DNA of 8,822 bases from positions 1-8,822 of the forward strand of contig FR882088.1 of NCBI GenBank assembly GCA_000434915.1, read 5' to 3'. The notes beneath the pieces are model-generated. The model made no database searches. It saw only the letters and a list, made by a program, of their open reading frames with translations, and was not told the DNA's origin. Both the position numbers and the translations under genes were made by a program. This document shows positions 5,312 through 8,822 of this stretch, one piece after another; positions within the stretch are counted from its first letter, which is position 1, and every line of letters starts with the position of its first letter. The DNA comes from Ruminococcus sp. CAG:563. GTDB taxonomy: Bacteria; Bacillota; Clostridia; Oscillospirales; Acutalibacteraceae.

Positions 5312-6664
5312 ATGTTAAAATCAGCTAACAAAACAGAAACAAACATCTACACTCTTGAAGTCAGCGTAAGCGGCGAGGACTTCAACAAGGCAATTCTTCA
5401 GGCTTATAACAAGCAGAAGAACAAGATTCAGCTTCCCGGTTTCCGTAAGGGTAAAGCTCCGCTTAAAATGATTGAAAAGTTCTACGGCGAGGGCGTATTC
5501 TATGAAGATGCGCTTGATATCGTATATCCCGGCGTTGTCAGCGACGCTATCAAAGAGGCAGGCATTGAGCCTGTTGCGGCTCCCCATGATCTTGATGTAA
5601 CAAAGATCGGCAAGGACGGCGTTGAAATGACGATGAAAGTTACCGTTAAGCCGGAAATTTCGATTGCAAACTATAAGGGCATCGAGGCCGACAAGGGTGA
5701 CGCTTCCGTTTGCGCAGACGACGTTAAGAAAGAGCTTGCATCTATGCAGGAGAGAAACGCTCGTGTTGTTACGGTTGACGACAGAAAGGCTAAGAAGAAC
5801 GACATCGCAGTTATCGACTTTGAGGGCTTCGTTGACGGCGTAGCATTCGACGGCGGCAAGGGCGAGAACTATGAGCTTACACTCGGCTCAGGCCAGTTTA
5901 TCCCGGGCTTTGAGGATCAGATTATCGGCCACAAGACCGGCGATGAGTTCGACGTAAATGTTACTTTCCCGACCGAGTATACTCCCGAGCTTGCAGGCAA
6001 GGAAGCTGTATTTAAGGTAGTTCTTCATGAGATCAAGATGAAGGAGCTTCCGACTCTCGACGACGATTTCGCAAAGGACGTTGACGATGAGGTTGATACA
6101 CTCGCTGAGCTTAAGAAGAAGATCAAGGCAGAGCTTTCCGATAAGAAGAAAGAAGATGTCGAGAAGGACTTCGAGAGCGCAGTTCTTGAAAAAGTCGTTG
6201 ATCTCGTTGAGGGCGAGATTCCCGAGGTTATGTATGACAATAAGCTTGAGGACGACGTTAAGGACTATGAGAACAGACTTTCACAGCAGGGTATTCCTCT
6301 TGATACTTATCTCCAGTACATGGGTATGGACAGAGACAAGTTCAAGGAGAGCATGAGGGACAACGCTGTTAAGCAGGTTAAGCTCCAGCTTGCAGTTGAG
6401 AAGATTGCCGAGCTTGAGAAGATTGAGGCAACCGATGAGGAGGCCGAGGCTCAGCTCAAGGAAATGGCAGACATGTATCAGCTCGACGTTGAGCAGATCA
6501 AGAAGTGGGTTAATATTGAGGACGTTAAGAAGGACGTTGTCGGCAAGAAGACAGTTGATTTCCTTGTTGCAAACGCTAAGGCTATCGTAGCAGAGAAGCC
6601 GAAGAAGACAACAAAGAAGGCTGCTGCAAAGAAAGAGGAAGAAAAGCCGGCAGACGCTGAATAA
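5312..6664 (+). CDS. tig: Trigger factor, ribosome-associated chaperone and peptidyl-prolyl isomerase
   Basis: Trigger factor binds the ribosome near the exit tunnel and shields and folds nascent chains; it also has prolyl isomerase activity. The 450-aa product has all three parts: the N-terminal ribosome-binding domain with the signature GFRKGKAP (43-50), an FKBP-type isomerase domain (about 160-245, with VIDFEGFVDG, GSGQFIPGFE and FPTEY), and a long helical C-terminal domain (about 250-425). A charged Lys/Ala/Glu tail (428-450) follows. Length is normal. ATG 5312 follows AGGAGG (5297-5302) with 9-nt spacing; the longer in-frame reading from 5216 would cover the promoter and leader. Codon use is strongly biased towards a small set (AAG, GAG, GTT, CTT), as expected for an abundant protein. 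It heads the tig-clpP-clpX cluster. Confidence 0.97.
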   Translation: MLKSANKTETNIYTLEVSVSGEDFNKAILQAYNKQKNKIQLPGFRKGKAPLKMIEKFYGEGVFYEDALDIVYPGVVSDAIKEAGIEPVAAPHDLDVTKIGKDGVEMTMKVTVKPEISIANYKGIEADKGDASVCADDVKKELASMQERNARVVTVDDRKAKKNDIAVIDFEGFVDGVAFDGGKGENYELTLGSGQFIPGFEDQIIGHKTGDEFDVNVTFPTEYTPELAGKEAVFKVVLHEIKMKELPTLDDDFAKDVDDEVDTLAELKKKIKAELSDKKKEDVEKDFESAVLEKVVDLVEGEIPEVMYDNKLEDDVKDYENRLSQQGIPLDTYLQYMGMDRDKFKESMRDNAVKQVKLQLAVEKIAELEKIEATDEEAEAQLKEMADMYQLDVEQIKKWVNIEDVKKDVVGKKTVDFLVANAKAIVAEKPKKTTKKAAAKKEEEKPADAE

Positions 6665-6687
6665 TTTTGCTTTCAAATGATTATAAT

Positions 6688-6726
6688 TAATGCGGATGGA
6701 TGGCTCTTTGCCATTCATTTGCATTA
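6688..6726 (+). other. Long stem-loop between tig and clpP
   Basis: Positions 6688-6704 pair with 6710-6726 in a continuous 17-bp RNA stem that includes three G-U pairs, closed by a 5-nt TCTTT loop. The 3' side is followed by TTATTATGACG rather than a clean T-run, so it looks more like an attenuator, partial terminator or RNA processing/stability element than a full terminator. A TATAAT at 6682-6687 overlaps the stem base, but I find no -35 for it. Confidence 0.6.
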
Positions 6727-6774
6727 TTATGACGCCGAAAAAAACTCAGAAATAACTCGAATGGAGGAATAAAT

Positions 6775-7356
6775 ATGGCACTGGTACCTTATGTTATTGA
6801 GCAGACAAACAGAGGCGAGCGTTCATACGATATTTTTTCTCGTCTCCTCAGCGACAGAATCATTGTTCTGTCAGATGAGGTAAACGACGCAACCGCAAGT
6901 CTTGTTGTTGCTCAGATGCTTTTCCTTGAGGGACAGGATCCCGATAAGGATATCAGCCTTTATATCAACAGCCCCGGCGGATCAGTTACCGCAGGCTTTG
7001 CAATTTATGACACAATGCAGTATATCAAGTGCGACGTTTCAACGATTTGCATGGGTATGGCTGCTTCAATGGGTGCATTTTTGCTTTCTTCGGGCGCAAA
7101 GGGCAAGAGAATTGCTCTCCCGAACAGTACCATTATGATTCATCAGCCGCTCGGCGGTGCACAGGGTCAGGCAACGGAGATTAAGATTGTTGCCGACCAG
7201 ATACTCAAGACAAGAGAAAAGCTCAATCAGATTCTTGCCGAGAACACAGGCAAGCCCATTGAGCAGATTGCTATTGACACCGAGCGTGACAATTACCTTA
7301 CAGCACAGGAAGCCATGGATTACGGCCTTGTTGATAAGGTTCTTTACAAAAGATAA
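6775..7356 (+). CDS. clpP: ATP-dependent Clp protease proteolytic subunit
   Basis: ClpP is the serine peptidase that forms two stacked heptameric rings and degrades proteins unfolded and delivered by ClpX or ClpC-type ATPases in the cytoplasm. The 193-aa product has the full catalytic triad: S98 in GMAASMGA, H123 in IMIHQP and D172 in ERDNY. Other family landmarks are INSPGGSVTAG (64-74, oxyanion region) and the C-terminal YGLVDKVL (183-190). The N-terminal LVPYVIEQT is the usual start of mature ClpP and there is essentially no propeptide to remove. ATG 6775 follows GGAGGA (6763-6768). It is 110 nt downstream of tig and 15 nt upstream of clpX, so clpP and clpX are cotranscribed; tig read-through probably contributes and may be tuned by the stem-loop at 6688-6726. 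Confidence 0.97.
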   Translation: MALVPYVIEQTNRGERSYDIFSRLLSDRIIVLSDEVNDATASLVVAQMLFLEGQDPDKDISLYINSPGGSVTAGFAIYDTMQYIKCDVSTICMGMAASMGAFLLSSGAKGKRIALPNSTIMIHQPLGGAQGQATEIKIVADQILKTREKLNQILAENTGKPIEQIAIDTERDNYLTAQEAMDYGLVDKVLYKR

Positions 7357-7371
7357 TTCAGGGGTGTAACG

Positions 7372-8637
7372 ATGCCAAGAGATGATGAAAGACGTGAAAA
7401 AAGTGTGCGCTGTTCCTTTTGCGGCAAGACCGACGGACAGGTTGAAAAAATAATAGCCGGCCCGGGAGTTTATATCTGCAACGAGTGCATTGACCTATGC
7501 AGTGCAATTATGGCAGAGGAGCAGGCGGCGGCAGGCAGAGCAAGAAAGAAAAAGGCCAAGGATTTCAAACTGCCGACTCCGATGGAGATCAAAAAAGGTC
7601 TTGACGAGTACGTTATCGGTCAGGATGAGGCCAAGGTTACGCTCAGCGTCGCCGTTTATAACCACTATAAGCGTGTTTTCAAGCAGGAAGACTCCGATGT
7701 TGAGATTCAGAAGAGCAATATTCTTCTTCTCGGTCCGACCGGTGTCGGCAAAACTATGCTTGCTCAGACGCTTGCCAAGATAATCGACGTTCCGTTTGCG
7801 ATTGCGGACGCAACAACGCTCACCGAGGCAGGCTATGTCGGCGAGGATGTTGAAAACATTCTTCTCAGGCTCATTCAGGCTGCCGATTTTGATATTGAAA
7901 AGGCGGAGCGAGGAATAATCTATGTTGATGAAATCGACAAGATTGCAAGAAAATCCGAGAATCCGTCAATTACCCGTGATGTCAGCGGCGAGGGAGTTCA
8001 GCAGGCGTTGCTGAAAATCGTTGAAGGAACCGTTGCGAATGTACCTCCGCAGGGCGGCAGAAAGCATCCTCAGCAGGAGTGCATACAGGTAGACACCTCG
8101 AATATTCTTTTCATCTGCGGCGGCGCATTTGACGGAATAGAAAAGATTGTCGAAAAGAGAATCGGCGGTTCGGCTCTCGGCTTTGAAGCAGACATCAAGG
8201 ATAAAGAAGCGTTCACGATTGAGAATGCCATGTCAAAGGTCGTTCAGCAGGATATTACAAAGTTTGGCATAATTCCCGAGCTTGTAGGCCGACTTCCCGT
8301 TATCGCAACGCTCAAGGAGCTTGACGAGACCGCTCTTGTGAAGATTTTGACCGAGCCGAAGAACGCTATTGTTAAGCAGTATAAATCTCTGCTTTCGATG
8401 GATGGAGTTGAGCTTGACTTTACTTCTGAGGCACTCACGGCGATAGCGAGAAAAACCCTTGAAAAGAAAACCGGCGCAAGAGGATTGCGATCCATAATGG
8501 AGAATCTTCTCATGCCGATTATGTACGCCGTGCCGAGCGATAAATCAATCGTCAGCGTGCAGGTGACCGAGGATTGCGTGGAAAACAAAGCAGCACCTTT
8601 GGTAGAACACAAAAAACGAGCAAAGCTCGACGCATAA
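7372..8637 (+). CDS. clpX: ATP-dependent Clp protease ATP-binding subunit ClpX
   Basis: ClpX is the hexameric AAA+ unfoldase that recognises substrates, threads them through its pore and passes them to ClpP. The 421-aa product has an N-terminal zinc-binding domain (C14, C17, C36, C39) and Walker A GPTGVGKT (121-128). Pore loop GYVG (154-157), Walker B IIYVDEID (182-189) and the RKH pore loop (230-232) follow. The ClpP-docking loop has LGF (269-271) where E. coli has IGF, a conservative change. Sensor-2 GARGLR (368-373) is intact. Length is normal. ATG 7372 follows GGGGTG (7361-7366), 15 nt after the clpP stop, so the two are one transcription unit. The message ends at the strong hairpin at 8643-8680. 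No defects were seen. Confidence 0.97.
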   Translation: MPRDDERREKSVRCSFCGKTDGQVEKIIAGPGVYICNECIDLCSAIMAEEQAAAGRARKKKAKDFKLPTPMEIKKGLDEYVIGQDEAKVTLSVAVYNHYKRVFKQEDSDVEIQKSNILLLGPTGVGKTMLAQTLAKIIDVPFAIADATTLTEAGYVGEDVENILLRLIQAADFDIEKAERGIIYVDEIDKIARKSENPSITRDVSGEGVQQALLKIVEGTVANVPPQGGRKHPQQECIQVDTSNILFICGGAFDGIEKIVEKRIGGSALGFEADIKDKEAFTIENAMSKVVQQDITKFGIIPELVGRLPVIATLKELDETALVKILTEPKNAIVKQYKSLLSMDGVELDFTSEALTAIARKTLEKKTGARGLRSIMENLLMPIMYAVPSDKSIVSVQVTEDCVENKAAPLVEHKKRAKLDA

Positions 8638-8642
8638 AAATT

Positions 8643-8680
8643 ACTGTCGCAGTGAATTAACATTGCGACAGTTTTTTATT
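8643..8680. terminator. Strong terminator of tig-clpP-clpX, probably bidirectional
   Basis: Positions 8643-8654 pair with 8661-8672 over 12 bp (one G-U pair) around an AATTAA loop. TTTTTTATT follows on the plus strand. On the minus strand the same stem is followed by AATTTTTATG, so it could also end a convergent minus-strand gene. Confidence 0.92.
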
Positions 8681-8822
8681 ATGAACAAACGGCTGTTATA
8701 AACAAAAGTTCCCGGATGAAGATGTCTATTATGTTCTTTAAAAATTCAGGTGTCAAAAACGCCGGACATTTTCTTGATTGCACAATGGTAAACCAAAACC
8801 GCCCTTTCATTTGCCGAAAGAG
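8679..8822 (-). other. Possible 3' end of a convergent minus-strand gene; otherwise unassigned
   Basis: On the minus strand a frame enters from the window edge and stays open for 47 codons to a TAA at 8681-8679, which lies 7 nt before the terminator stem. That layout fits the C-terminal end of a convergent gene. The visible residues (ending FLKNIIDIFIRELLFITAVCS minus its first residue or so) match no family I recognise. A plus-strand frame from ATG 8716 is also open to the edge but has no ribosome binding site, so neither frame is secure. Nothing else is seen after clpX. Confidence 0.25.

Noticed and set aside
6281..6724. 147-codon minus-strand frame opposite the end of tig
   Set aside because: It is antisense to the conserved trigger factor C-terminal domain, is rich in Leu and Cys as expected from reading GAG/AAG/GCA codons backwards, and has no family resemblance.

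Overview
The window looks like chromosomal core sequence from an anaerobic Clostridia-type Firmicute, most likely Oscillospiraceae/Ruminococcaceae. Three things point that way: the tig-clpP-clpX order, the strong AGGAGG-type ribosome binding sites, and a secreted protein with dockerin repeats of the 'SSDAL..LRYSVG' style. A short DUF1540-type cysteine-rich protein fits the same group. The taxonomic call is an inference from gene content; no search was run.

Region by region. Positions 1-118 are non-coding or the tail of an unseen gene and hold an imperfect tandem repeat of about 43 nt. Positions 128-1103 carry rnhB (RNase HII) and a 14-nt-overlapping yraN/UPF0102 gene, a common pair. thrC (threonine synthase, 1190-2683) has its own near-consensus promoter. 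2754-3980 encodes a secreted protein with an N-terminal dockerin, a Thr/Pro/Lys linker and a phosphodiester glycosidase (NAGPA/DUF2233) type domain. A bidirectional terminator separates it from a convergent 55-aa DUF1540 gene on the minus strand (4083-4250). That small gene shares its upstream region, which contains a 14-bp near-palindrome, with a divergent metallophosphoesterase gene (4344-5036). A strong terminator then isolates the proteostasis cluster: tig (5312-6664), clpP (6775-7356) and clpX (7372-8637), ended by another strong hairpin terminator. The last 140 nt may hold the 3' end of a convergent minus-strand gene.

How the genes work together: trigger factor folds nascent chains at the ribosome, ClpX unfolds substrates and feeds them to the ClpP peptidase, so the last three genes are one protein quality-control unit. 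The most informative regulatory observation is a CtsR-type operator (two heptads, the second a perfect TTTGACC, separated by exactly 3 nt) about 170 nt upstream of tig. It suggests heat-shock/CtsR control of the whole tig-clpP-clpX unit in addition to a strong constitutive extended -10 promoter. Structured RNA elements sit in the tig leader and between tig and clpP.

I saw no CRISPR array, rRNA, tRNA, insertion sequence or phage gene, and no clearly new multi-gene system. The least ordinary protein is the dockerin/NAGPA protein, whose usual Asp-Gly-Gly active-site motif is changed to Asn-Gly-Gly.
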